A DNA stretch of 64,000 nt from assembly GCA_024234875.1 (NCBI GenBank), contig JACKNM010000012.1:130771-194770 (forward strand). The letters run 5' to 3'. Of this stretch, positions 51,210-59,365 are shown in pieces. A program made the position numbers and the translations under genes. Under the pieces are notes generated by a model. It saw nothing but the letters and a program-made list of their open reading frames with translations, made no database searches and was not told where the DNA came from. Every line of letters begins with the position of its first letter. Position 1 is the first letter of the stretch. This stretch comes from Ectothiorhodospiraceae bacterium (lineage in GTDB: Bacteria > Pseudomonadota > Gammaproteobacteria > HK1).

Positions 51210-52094
51210 TCAGACCACTCGGCGCCGTCCCTGCTCCTTGGCGTCGCGGTAGAGGATCTCGCTCTTGCGCGCGATCGCATCCCTGCACAGCGCGACCATC
51301 AGCGGGGACAGGCGCTCGGTGGGCGCCGGGGCCAACTCGAAGTGCCCGAAGCGGTCCTCGCCGGCGACCAGGGTGACGACGGTCCGCGCCCGCGAGGTCT
51401 GCGCCATGTCGGGCGAGATGTAGCGGATGGCGGCCCCGATACGCCGGTCGTCGGTGCGATTCTGGTACGAGGCATGCAGCAGGTGGCCGTGATGGAGCGA
51501 CGCCTGCCCGGTCGCCAGGACGATGTCGACACCCTGACTGTCGTCGACCTCGACGCTGACCTCTTGTCCGCGAGAGAGCAGGTTGTCTCGCGCGAAGGTG
51601 TCGGTGTGCGGGAGGTCTGGTGTCTTGTGCGATCCGGGCACGAAACGCATGCAACCGCTCTCGGTGGTGGCCGGGGACAGTGCCACCCAGACCGTCACCT
51701 CGCGATCCCCGTCCAGGCCCCAATAGTTCAGGTCCTGGTGCCAGGAGACGTAGCTGCGAGTCTGCGGCTCCTTGATGAACATGCTGCAGCCCCAAACCAA
51801 CAGGTCCGGACCCAGAATCGGCTTCACCGCCTCGACGATGCGTGGATGGCGAACCAGCGAGGCGAAGCTCGGCAGCATGAGGTTGGTGTAGCCGCGCACC
51901 ATCTCGGTGAGCTCCGCGTCGTCCCTGACCGCGGCTTCCGCGTCCTCCAGATCCGATCGGATCTCGCGGGCCTCGGCCTCGTTCAGGACGTCGATGGGGA
52001 ACACGTAGCCGTCTCGATCCCAGTGGCTGCGGATGAGCTGCGCGCGTGGATCCGATGGGTCGCTCGTGTCTCGTTGCCTGGCGGTCTCGTTCAC
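51210..52094 (-). CDS. phytanoyl-CoA dioxygenase (PhyH) family protein
   Basis: This 294-residue Fe(II)/2-oxoglutarate oxygenase has the facial triad His-x-Asp in SWHQDLNYWG and a distal His in LHHGHLLHAS. The Arg expected to bind 2-oxoglutarate follows in the RTDDRRIG segment. PhyH enzymes hydroxylate acyl-CoAs, ectoine or other small metabolites. GTG at 52094 was chosen for the AGGAG eight bases upstream; an in-frame ATG at 52127 would add 11 residues. It is in an operon with an epimerase and an unknown protein. Confidence 0.87.
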   Translation of the reverse strand: MNETARQRDTSDPSDPRAQLIRSHWDRDGYVFPIDVLNEAEAREIRSDLEDAEAAVRDDAELTEMVRGYTNLMLPSFASLVRHPRIVEAVKPILGPDLLVWGCSMFIKEPQTRSYVSWHQDLNYWGLDGDREVTVWVALSPATTESGCMRFVPGSHKTPDLPHTDTFARDNLLSRGQEVSVEVDDSQGVDIVLATGQASLHHGHLLHASYQNRTDDRRIGAAIRYISPDMAQTSRARTVVTLVAGEDRFGHFELAPAPTERLSPLMVALCRDAIARKSEILYRDAKEQGRRRVV

Positions 52095-52205
52095 GGTGCT
52101 CGCTCCTGTCACGCTCGATGCGGGCATCGAGTCGGGGTTCCTCGGGCGGGTCGAGGCACAGAGGTGGCTGCGGCGTTCGCGCCAACCCTCTGGCCCGGGC
52201 GTCGA

Positions 52206-52694
52206 CTACCAGTAGGTCGCCAGCTTCGCGCAATCGACAATCGGTGCATCCTCGAAGCGGGCGTATCGGCCGAGGTAGGTGGCCACGTCGGGGGCCGCGG
52301 CCCAGGCGGCATACTCGTCGGCGGCGACGAGGGCCTCGGCGAGACACGCGAACTCCACGTATCCGTCCTCGCGCGCGAGGTCGAGCGGCGCCATGTCGAG
52401 GGGGCGGAAGGCACGCACGTGCACGACCGTCTCGGCCGACGGGGCGAAGCGGAAGACCTTGGCGATGTGCGGGAACGCGATCACGAATCCGACTCCCTCG
52501 AGGTCGAGCCGCGCGAGGCGTGCCTCGAAGGTCGCCTTGTCCTGGCTGGCGAGTGCCCACTCGTAGCGAGTCGGGTCGTCACGGCCGATGATGTCGACGT
52601 AGTAGACCTTGAACACCGACCTGCCGTCGGCCATCCGGATGACGGAACGGCCAGCGGAGACCGCGTGATACGGACTGCAGGCTGTGACTTGCAT
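52206..52694 (-). CDS. unknown 162-residue protein heading the PhyH/epimerase operon
   Basis: I do not recognise this protein. It is soluble, acidic and apparently alpha/beta. It begins with a possible metal or nucleotide segment (SAGRSVIRMADGRSVFKVYYVD), has hydrophobic core strands (GVGFVIAFPHIAKVFRFAP, ETVVHVRAFRP) and an alanine-rich C-terminus. Two cysteines (about 110 and 150) are the only ones after the N-terminal one. No catalytic motif stands out. AAGGAG lies seven bases before the ATG at 52694; an upstream ATG at 52709 is inside that ribosome site. It heads a minus-strand group with the PhyH dioxygenase and the epimerase, 111 bp upstream of the former. Confidence 0.8.
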   Translation of the reverse strand: MQVTACSPYHAVSAGRSVIRMADGRSVFKVYYVDIIGRDDPTRYEWALASQDKATFEARLARLDLEGVGFVIAFPHIAKVFRFAPSAETVVHVRAFRPLDMAPLDLAREDGYVEFACLAEALVAADEYAAWAAAPDVATYLGRYARFEDAPIVDCAKLATYW

Positions 52695-52952
52695 GACTGA
52701 CTCCTTCATCCGCGGTCGAGCCGGCTCGGTCAGCCGGGGCGGGCTCGCCTCCGAGGGCCGGTGGCCACCCCCGTGCCGCGCCGGGCGTCACTATAGACCC
52801 GCCGGGCGCGTGCATAGAAGCAGTCCGGGGGCGGGTGGCTCGACAGCGCCGGCGCGGGCGATGCCAAGCCCGGCCCGGTCGTGGTAGAAGCCTCCCGGGA
52901 GCCCCGTGACGGCGGGGCGGTCGTCGTGCCACCACCGCGGAGCCCGGACGCC

Positions 52953-53960
52953 ATGCTGACCGACCATCTGCCTCGCCAGCGCTTCTGCTACCTGCCGACC
53001 CCGCTCGAGCCCCTGCCACGCCTCAGTGCGGCGATCGGTGCGGACATCTGGATCAAGCGCGACGACCGCAGCGGTCTGTCATTCGGGGGTAACAAGGGGC
53101 GCATCTTCGAGTTCGTGTTCGGCGACGTGGTGCAGAAGGGGTGCGACCTCGTGATCACTGCGAGCGGGGTGCAGTCGAATCACCTGCGCGAGGCGACCGC
53201 GGCGGCCATCCGCTGCGGCGTGAAGAGCTGGATCGTGCTGCTCGGCTGCACCGGGACCGAGGCGGTGCAGGGCAATCTGTTGCTCTTCGACTTGCTCGGA
53301 GCCGAGGTTCACCGCCTGGAGGAGAAGAACTACTTCTCCCCAGCGCTCGAGGACAAGTTCACCGAGTTGATGGCGCGCGCCAGGGCGGAGGGCTACAAGC
53401 CGTACCTCCAGCACCGCAGCAATCAGACCGGCACCATGGGCAGCGTGGCTCACGTCGCCGCTGCCGAGGAGCTGGAGCAGCAGTTCGCCGCGCAGGGGCT
53501 GAAGCCGAGGTGGATCGTCGTTCCGAGTGGATCCGGGAGCACCATCGCCGGCTACATCCTGGGGCACAAGCACCTGGCCAGCAGCGCCCGCGTTCTCGGC
53601 ATCGGGCTCTCGGAGCCGAACGCGGTGAGCATTCCTTCGATACAGCGCTACTGCGAGCTGGCGGCGGAGATGATCGGCATCGACACCAGCGTCGAGTCTG
53701 CGGACTACACGGTTCGCGACGAGTACATCGGTCCCGGGCACGGCGTGGTGACACCGGAGGTGAAGGCCGCGATCGAGCTGGTGGCGCGCACCGAGGGCAT
53801 CTTCCTGGACCCCACGTACACCGGCAAGGCGATGGCCGGACTGATCCGGGAGGTCGAGCAAGGCCGCATCCGCAAGGGCGAGCCGGTGGTGTTCGTGCAC
53901 ACGGGCGGGCTGCCCGCGCTGTTCGTGCAAGCGCAGGCGCTGTCTCGAACCAGTCGATAG
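52953..53960 (+). CDS. D-cysteine desulfhydrase/ACC deaminase family PLP enzyme
   Basis: The 335-residue fold-type II PLP protein has the Lys of SFGGNKGRIFEFVFG as cofactor anchor (equivalent to GGNKTRKLE in D-cysteine desulfhydrase). VVPSGSGSTIAGYILG is the phosphate loop and GVVTPEVKAAIELVARTEGI the C-terminal family block. Members deaminate or desulfurate D-cysteine, 1-aminocyclopropane-1-carboxylate or L-cuneate-like substrates. The substrate cannot be decided here. The ORF opens at 52881, but the family start is MLTDHLPRQRF at 52953. It converges on the flavoprotein at 53997. Confidence 0.87.
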   Translation: MLTDHLPRQRFCYLPTPLEPLPRLSAAIGADIWIKRDDRSGLSFGGNKGRIFEFVFGDVVQKGCDLVITASGVQSNHLREATAAAIRCGVKSWIVLLGCTGTEAVQGNLLLFDLLGAEVHRLEEKNYFSPALEDKFTELMARARAEGYKPYLQHRSNQTGTMGSVAHVAAAEELEQQFAAQGLKPRWIVVPSGSGSTIAGYILGHKHLASSARVLGIGLSEPNAVSIPSIQRYCELAAEMIGIDTSVESADYTVRDEYIGPGHGVVTPEVKAAIELVARTEGIFLDPTYTGKAMAGLIREVEQGRIRKGEPVVFVHTGGLPALFVQAQALSRTSR

Positions 53961-53996
53961 CGTCGAGCTGTTCCGAGCGCTGCCCCCGTGCCCAGC

Positions 53997-55622
53997 TCAG
54001 CGGTTGCTGCGCAACAGGCTCTGCCCGCAGATGTATCCCCAGGTGAGGCACGGCCCCAGCGTCGTGCCCGCGCCCACCGCGCGCGTGCCGATTGGGTTGG
54101 CCATCGCCACACCGGCGCAATAGAGGCCGCCGATCACACTTCCGTCGGGGCGCAGAACCTGCCCGTCGGCGTTGGTGCGCGGGCCTCCCTTGGTAACCAG
54201 GATAGAGCGGTTGACAGGCACCGCGACGAACGGCGCACGCGTGATGGCTCCCAGAGCGGGGCCCGGATTGCCCTCCGTTGCTGGTGACTTGAACCGCTCC
54301 CAGGTGCTCTCGCCGCGGTGGAAGTCCTCGTCGCGGCCCGCCGCCGCGAACCGGTTGAAGCGCTCGACGGTCTCCACGAGAGCCGCCGCCGGCACGCCGA
54401 TGAGCGCGGCCAGCGACGCCACGCTCGGAGCGCGCCGCATCCAGCCAGGTAGCTTGCGAGCGTACCAGCGGAACATTCCCGAACGGGCCAGGAACTGCGC
54501 ATCCGCAATCATCCAGCACGGCAGGTGCACGGGATCTCCCGTCCCTTCCTCGCGCGCATCGAGGAACTCGCCGAAGTTGTAGTCGATCTCGCTCGCGAAG
54601 CGCTGGCCGTGGCGGTTGACGACGATGGCATGGGGAGCCGCGTGAAAGAGCGTCGGCATTCCGTGGATGCGCCCCTCGTAGCGGGTGGGCAGTGTGGCGT
54701 AGACGTTCGCCTGATCCATGTGTGCCAGCGCGGCGCCTGCTCGCGCGGCCATGCGCTGCCCGTCCCCGGTGTTGGTGCGTGGGCTGCCAATCCGATCGAG
54801 AGGCCCCGGGAAGTGCTGCTCGCGCAGCGCGTCGTCCCACTCGAATCCACCGGTCGCGATCACGACCCCGCGCCGAGCCTGGATCTGCTCGCGACCGCCC
54901 GGGCGCTCGACCGTCACGCCCACCACCGCGCCTGTCTCGTCGGTCACCAGCTCGACCACGCGGGTGCCGAGCTCGATGTTGCACCCGTGGTCGAGGCAGC
55001 CGCGCACCAGACCCGCAATGAGGGCGTGCCCCTGGCCGCGTGCGCCCGTCAGCAGGCGGTGAACGAGCTTCGGCAGCAGCGCCAGGACCGCTCGAACGGG
55101 ATGCTGGTACGGGCCGTGCTCGAGGATCTCGCGATACGTGAAGAGGTTGGGGAGGGTCGAGGGGCGTAGCCGAGAGCGGAATGCGCCGGCCACGCTTCGA
55201 CGCAAGGGTCGGGGTGAGACCGTGCGTCCGTTCAGCTTGCCACCGCGGTGCTCCGCCATCGGATCGGGCTCGCCGCTGATCTCGAGCTCGAGCGGCGTGT
55301 GGGCATCGACCAACTCCAGCATCCGGGGCGCCGCGTGCACGAAGCGCTCCCAGAGCGGCGCCTCGGTCTCGGCCCAGCCTTCCGGCGCGGTGGCGTGCAG
55401 GTAGTCGAGGGCTTCCTCGGGGCTGTCGGAGAGGCCGTGGGCGCGGGCGACGTGATTGCACGGGACCCAGACCGCGCCTCCCGACATCGCGCTGGTGCCG
55501 CCGAGCGACTCGCTCTTCTCCAGCACCAGCACCTCGGCTCCTCCCACCGCCGCCGTCAAGGCGGCACCCAAGGCAGCGGCGCCGGAGCCCACGACCACGA
55601 TCTCGACCGTCGATGCTTTCAT
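53997..55622 (-). CDS. FAD-dependent oxidoreductase of the fumarate reductase/3-ketosteroid-dehydrogenase family
   Basis: The 541-residue flavoprotein has the dinucleotide motif VVVGSGAAALGAALTAAVGG, ESLGGTSAMSGGAVWVP of KstD/fumarate reductase type, and the C-terminal GGLYCAGVAMANPIG followed by GAGTTLGPCLTWGY. The length fits KstD-like dehydrogenases that introduce a double bond in a cyclic ketone. No steroid genes are nearby, so the true substrate is uncertain. It is divergent from the truncated ABC permease and the choline-kinase-like gene. Confidence 0.83.
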   Translation of the reverse strand: MKASTVEIVVVGSGAAALGAALTAAVGGAEVLVLEKSESLGGTSAMSGGAVWVPCNHVARAHGLSDSPEEALDYLHATAPEGWAETEAPLWERFVHAAPRMLELVDAHTPLELEISGEPDPMAEHRGGKLNGRTVSPRPLRRSVAGAFRSRLRPSTLPNLFTYREILEHGPYQHPVRAVLALLPKLVHRLLTGARGQGHALIAGLVRGCLDHGCNIELGTRVVELVTDETGAVVGVTVERPGGREQIQARRGVVIATGGFEWDDALREQHFPGPLDRIGSPRTNTGDGQRMAARAGAALAHMDQANVYATLPTRYEGRIHGMPTLFHAAPHAIVVNRHGQRFASEIDYNFGEFLDAREEGTGDPVHLPCWMIADAQFLARSGMFRWYARKLPGWMRRAPSVASLAALIGVPAAALVETVERFNRFAAAGRDEDFHRGESTWERFKSPATEGNPGPALGAITRAPFVAVPVNRSILVTKGGPRTNADGQVLRPDGSVIGGLYCAGVAMANPIGTRAVGAGTTLGPCLTWGYICGQSLLRSNR

Positions 55623-55748
55623 TTCCCGCCCTTGTTCTCTACCGCGTGCTGGAGAGGGTCGACGAGCGCAGAGGAGCGACGTCTCGGAGTGTACCGGCAG
55701 TGGGTGGTAGCGTGGAGGCGGCCTACGCGCCCGCGCCGGTCGTCCGTT

Positions 55749-55980
55749 ACACTGCGCTCGGGCTGAGCCAGACCATCATGCTTGCGCTGTCGATGCTGGT
55801 GATCATCGCCCTGGTGGGGACGCGCGATGCGGGGCGGGGGGCCACATCGCACTCGCCGAGGCCGATGCCGGGTGCCGGCTGGTGGCGGGGCTCGCGGTCG
55901 TCTGCACCGCCACCATCGCCGGCCGACCGATCGCCCACGCCACCACGCGGATCTCCCAAAGCCTGGGGAGCGGACGATGA
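55749..55980 (+). pseudogene. 3' remnant of a betaine/choline ABC-transporter permease (ProW-like), frameshifted
   Basis: The first frame gives YTALGLSQTIMLALSMLVIIALVGTRDAG, the membrane segment near the C-terminus of ProW-type permeases. After a run of G near 55829-55841 the homology continues in another frame as HIALAEADAGCRLVAGLAVV...TATIAGRPIAHATTR up to TGA at 55978-55980. The 5' two thirds of the gene is missing and the frame is broken. The old stop still overlaps the next ATG (ATGA at 55977), so the gene was once part of this operon. Confidence 0.72.
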
Positions 55981-56855
55981 GCACGATCGAGGATCGCATC
56001 CGCGCGCTGGCGCTCTGGCGCGGTGCCCTACACCTCGAGCCGCTGTCGGGCGGGTTGTCCAACCTGAGCTTCGTCGCCCGCGACGCCGAGAAGAAGTTGG
56101 TGGTGCGGGTAGGGCGCGATCTGCCCTTCCACCACGTGCAGCGCGAGCGCGAGGTCATGGTCACCCGGGCCGCGCACCAGGCCGGCTTCGCGCCGGAGTT
56201 GGTACACGCCGAACCTGGCATCATGGTGTCGCGCTTCATCGACGGCATCACCTTCGATGCCGCCGGTGTGCGGGCCGCCCTGCCGCGCGTCGCCGACCTG
56301 CTGGCGGAGTTCCATCGCCGCATGCCAGCCCTCGTCCGCGGACCCGCGTTTCTGTTCTGGCCGTTCCACGTGATCCGCGACTACGCGCGGTGCCTGCGCG
56401 AGGGTGGGAGTCCCCATCAGCGCCGTCTGGACGCCTTTCTCGCGCTGGCAGGCGAGCTGGAAGCGGTACAGACGCCGCTGCCGATCGTCTTCGGCCACCA
56501 CGACCTGCTGCCGGCGAACTTCATCGACGATGGCGATCGGTTGTGGCTGATCGACTTCGAGTACGCCGGCTTCGGTACCGCGATGTTCGATCTCGCCGGC
56601 CTGAGCTCGAACGCTGGCTGCTCGCCCGACGAGTCGCTGGCCCTGCTCACCACCTATCTCGGCGTGGTGCCCACCCCGGAGCTGCTGCGCGCGCATGCCG
56701 CGATGCAGTGCGCCTCGCTGTTGCGCGAGGCGCTGTGGAGCATGGTCTCGGAGCTGCACATGCGAACGCCTGGGGTCGACTACGCTGCCTATACCCGCGA
56801 CAACCTGGTGGCGCTCGATGGCGCGGTCTCGCACTACCGCTGCCGTTTCGGATGA
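55977..56855 (+). CDS. choline-kinase/APH-like phosphotransferase
   Basis: This 292-residue small-molecule kinase has the Gly-rich segment EPLSGGLSNLSFVARDA and the catalytic loop FGHHDLLPANFIDD (H-D-x4-N type). The metal-binding Asp is in LWLIDFEYAGFGTAMFDLAG. Choline/ethanolamine kinases and aminoglycoside kinases share this set. Its start overlaps the remnant betaine-type permease and it precedes a dimethylglycine-dehydrogenase-like gene, which favours a choline or methylamine-related substrate, though that is inference. Confidence 0.86.
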   Translation: MSTIEDRIRALALWRGALHLEPLSGGLSNLSFVARDAEKKLVVRVGRDLPFHHVQREREVMVTRAAHQAGFAPELVHAEPGIMVSRFIDGITFDAAGVRAALPRVADLLAEFHRRMPALVRGPAFLFWPFHVIRDYARCLREGGSPHQRRLDAFLALAGELEAVQTPLPIVFGHHDLLPANFIDDGDRLWLIDFEYAGFGTAMFDLAGLSSNAGCSPDESLALLTTYLGVVPTPELLRAHAAMQCASLLREALWSMVSELHMRTPGVDYAAYTRDNLVALDGAVSHYRCRFG

Positions 56856-56868
56856 GGAGCCCGCTGTC

Positions 56869-59310
56869 ATGAACGTGCCCGGTCACGCCCAGATCGTCGT
56901 CGTCGGCGGCGGCATCATCGGCTGCTCGACCGCCTACCACCTGGCCCGCGACCATCACGCCGAGGTCTTGCTGCTCGAGCAGGGCAAGCTCACCGGCGGC
57001 TCCACCTGGCATGCGGCGGGCCTGGTCGGCCAGCTGCGCTCGTCGGCCTCCATCACCCAGGTGCTCAAGTACTCGGTGGAGCTCTACGCGCGGCTCGCCG
57101 AGGAGACGGGCCTGCAGACCGGTTGGAAGATGACCGGCTGCCTGCGACTCGCCTGCACTCGGGACCGTTTCACCGAGTACCGGCGTCTCGCCACCACCGC
57201 CGGAAGCTTCGGTATGGACATGCATCTGCTGACGCCTGCCGAGGTGGCGGCGATGTGGCCGCTGATGGACGTCTCGGATCTGGTCGGCGCCACCTTCTTG
57301 CCGACCGACGGGCAGGCGAGCCCATCCGACATCACCCAATCCCTGGCCCGCGGTGCGCGCATGCACGGGGCGCGGATCGTCGAGGGGGTACGGGTCACTG
57401 GCTTCACCATGGACGGCGACCACGTCCGCGGTGTGCGTACCAGCGCCGGCGAGGTGAGGTGCGAGAAGGTGGTGGTCTGCGCTGGCCAGTGGTCACGCCA
57501 GCTCGCGGCGAAGGCGGGGGTCGAGGTCCCGCTGCAACCGGTGAAGCACCAGTACATCGTCACCGAGCCGCTGCCAGGCCTTGACCGCGACGTACCGACG
57601 GTGCGCGACCCGGACCGGTTCACCTATTTCAAGGAGGAGGTGGGGGGGCTGGTGATGGGGGGGTACGAGCGCAATCCGATCGCCTGGACCGATGGTGACG
57701 TGCCCGACGACTTCCAGTTCCAGCTGTTCGACGACGACTGGGAGCACTTCGAGCAGCACATGACCCAGGCCATCGCCCGCGTGCCGGCGCTTGCCGGCGC
57801 CGGGGTCAAGCAGATGATCAACGGCCCGGAGAGCTTCACGCCGGACGGGAACTTCATCCTCGGCGTGGCACCCGAGTGCCGCAATCTGTTCGTCGGTGCC
57901 GGCTTCAACGCCTTCGGCATCGCCTCTGCGGGCGGCGCCGGCTGGGTGCTGGCCCAGTGGGTGGTCGACGGCGAGGCACCGATGGATCTCTGGGTGGTGG
58001 ACATCCGCCGCTTCTCCGACCTGCACCGCGACCGCAGCTTCGTGCGCGAGCGCACCCTGGAGGCGTATGCGAAGCACTACGCCATCGCCTTCCCTCACGA
58101 GGAGTACGAGAGCGGCCGACCGCGCATCACCTCCGCGGCCTACGAGCGGCTGCGGGTTCATCGCGCGGTCTTCGGCTCGAAGCTCGGCTGGGAACGGCCC
58201 AACTGGTTCGCACCGCCCGGCACCCCGGCGCGCGACGAGCCGTCGATGGGGCGGCCGAACTGGTTCCACGCGGTCGGCGACGAGCACGCCACGGTGCGCA
58301 GCCGGGTGGGCGTGTTCGATCAGTCCTCGTTCGCGAAATACGAGGTGCACGGGCGCGATGCGTGCGCCGCGCTCGACCACGTCTGTGCGAACGACGTGAC
58401 GCGCCCGCCGGGGCGGATCACCTACACCCAGCTCCTCAACCGCCGCGGCGGAATCGAGTGCGACCTGACGGTGGCCCGGCTCGACGAGTCACGCTTCTAC
58501 ATCGTCACCGGCACCGGCTTTCGCACCCACGATGCGGCGTGGATCCGCGACCACCTCCCAGCCGACATGGACGCGCACCTGGTCGACGTCACCGAGGAGC
58601 ACGGCACGCTCTCGTTGATGGGACCGCGCGCCCGCGACGTGCTCGCAGCGCTGACCGATGCCGACGTCTCGAACGCCGCCTTTCCGTTCGCTCACGTGCG
58701 CGAGATCGCCGTCGCCGGCCGCCTGGCCCGGGTTCTTCGCATCACCTACGTGGGTGAGCTCGGCTACGAGCTGCACGTGCCGCGAGCCGCTACCGGCGAG
58801 GTGCTCGACGCGCTGATGGCCGCCGGTGCGGCCCACGGTATCCGGCCGGTCGGCTATCGCGCCATCGAGTCGCTGCGCCTGGAGAAGGGCTACCGTGCCT
58901 GGGGTGCGGACATCACGCCGAACGACTCGCCGGTGGAGGCGGGCCTCGGCTGGGCGGTGAAGCTCGCGAGCGGCCGCGACTTCGTCGGGCGCGCTGCGGC
59001 CGAGCGGGCCGCCGCCTCGGTGCCGCGCAAGCGTATGGTGCTGTTCACCGTCGACGACGAGCAGGTGGTGCTGCTCGGGCGTGAGACGGTGCTGCGCGAT
59101 GGGCGCTTCGCCGGCTATCTCAGTAGCGGTGGCTACGGCTACACCCACGGCGGCCCGATCGGGATGGGCTACGTGCGCAACCCCGACGGCGTCACCGACG
59201 ACTACCTGCGCAGCGGCCGCTACGAGCTGGTGGTGGCCACCGAGAGAGTCGCTGCGCGCCTGCACTTGGAGCCGTTGTACGACCCGCGCAACCTGCGCGT
59301 GAAGGCGTGA
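56869..59310 (+). CDS. dimethylglycine/sarcosine dehydrogenase-like flavoprotein (DAO-GcvT fusion)
   Basis: The 813-residue two-part enzyme has an N-terminal FAD domain with VVVGGGIIGCSTAYHLARDHH and His48 in GGSTWHAAGLVG, equivalent to the His that covalently binds FAD in dimethylglycine dehydrogenase. A C-terminal GcvT-type folate domain starts near residue 430, with SRVGVFDQSSFAKYEV and YVGELGYELHVP. The enzyme oxidatively demethylates an N-methyl amine and hands the carbon to tetrahydrofolate. It starts 13 bp after the kinase gene behind GAGGAG. The location beside a dead betaine permease supports a choline-betaine-sarcosine route. Confidence 0.92.
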   Translation: MNVPGHAQIVVVGGGIIGCSTAYHLARDHHAEVLLLEQGKLTGGSTWHAAGLVGQLRSSASITQVLKYSVELYARLAEETGLQTGWKMTGCLRLACTRDRFTEYRRLATTAGSFGMDMHLLTPAEVAAMWPLMDVSDLVGATFLPTDGQASPSDITQSLARGARMHGARIVEGVRVTGFTMDGDHVRGVRTSAGEVRCEKVVVCAGQWSRQLAAKAGVEVPLQPVKHQYIVTEPLPGLDRDVPTVRDPDRFTYFKEEVGGLVMGGYERNPIAWTDGDVPDDFQFQLFDDDWEHFEQHMTQAIARVPALAGAGVKQMINGPESFTPDGNFILGVAPECRNLFVGAGFNAFGIASAGGAGWVLAQWVVDGEAPMDLWVVDIRRFSDLHRDRSFVRERTLEAYAKHYAIAFPHEEYESGRPRITSAAYERLRVHRAVFGSKLGWERPNWFAPPGTPARDEPSMGRPNWFHAVGDEHATVRSRVGVFDQSSFAKYEVHGRDACAALDHVCANDVTRPPGRITYTQLLNRRGGIECDLTVARLDESRFYIVTGTGFRTHDAAWIRDHLPADMDAHLVDVTEEHGTLSLMGPRARDVLAALTDADVSNAAFPFAHVREIAVAGRLARVLRITYVGELGYELHVPRAATGEVLDALMAAGAAHGIRPVGYRAIESLRLEKGYRAWGADITPNDSPVEAGLGWAVKLASGRDFVGRAAAERAAASVPRKRMVLFTVDDEQVVLLGRETVLRDGRFAGYLSSGGYGYTHGGPIGMGYVRNPDGVTDDYLRSGRYELVVATERVAARLHLEPLYDPRNLRVKA

Positions 59311-59365
59311 GCACATCCGTGCCCGGCCAGGCGCGCATCATCGTCATCGCCTCCGGCGACTACAG

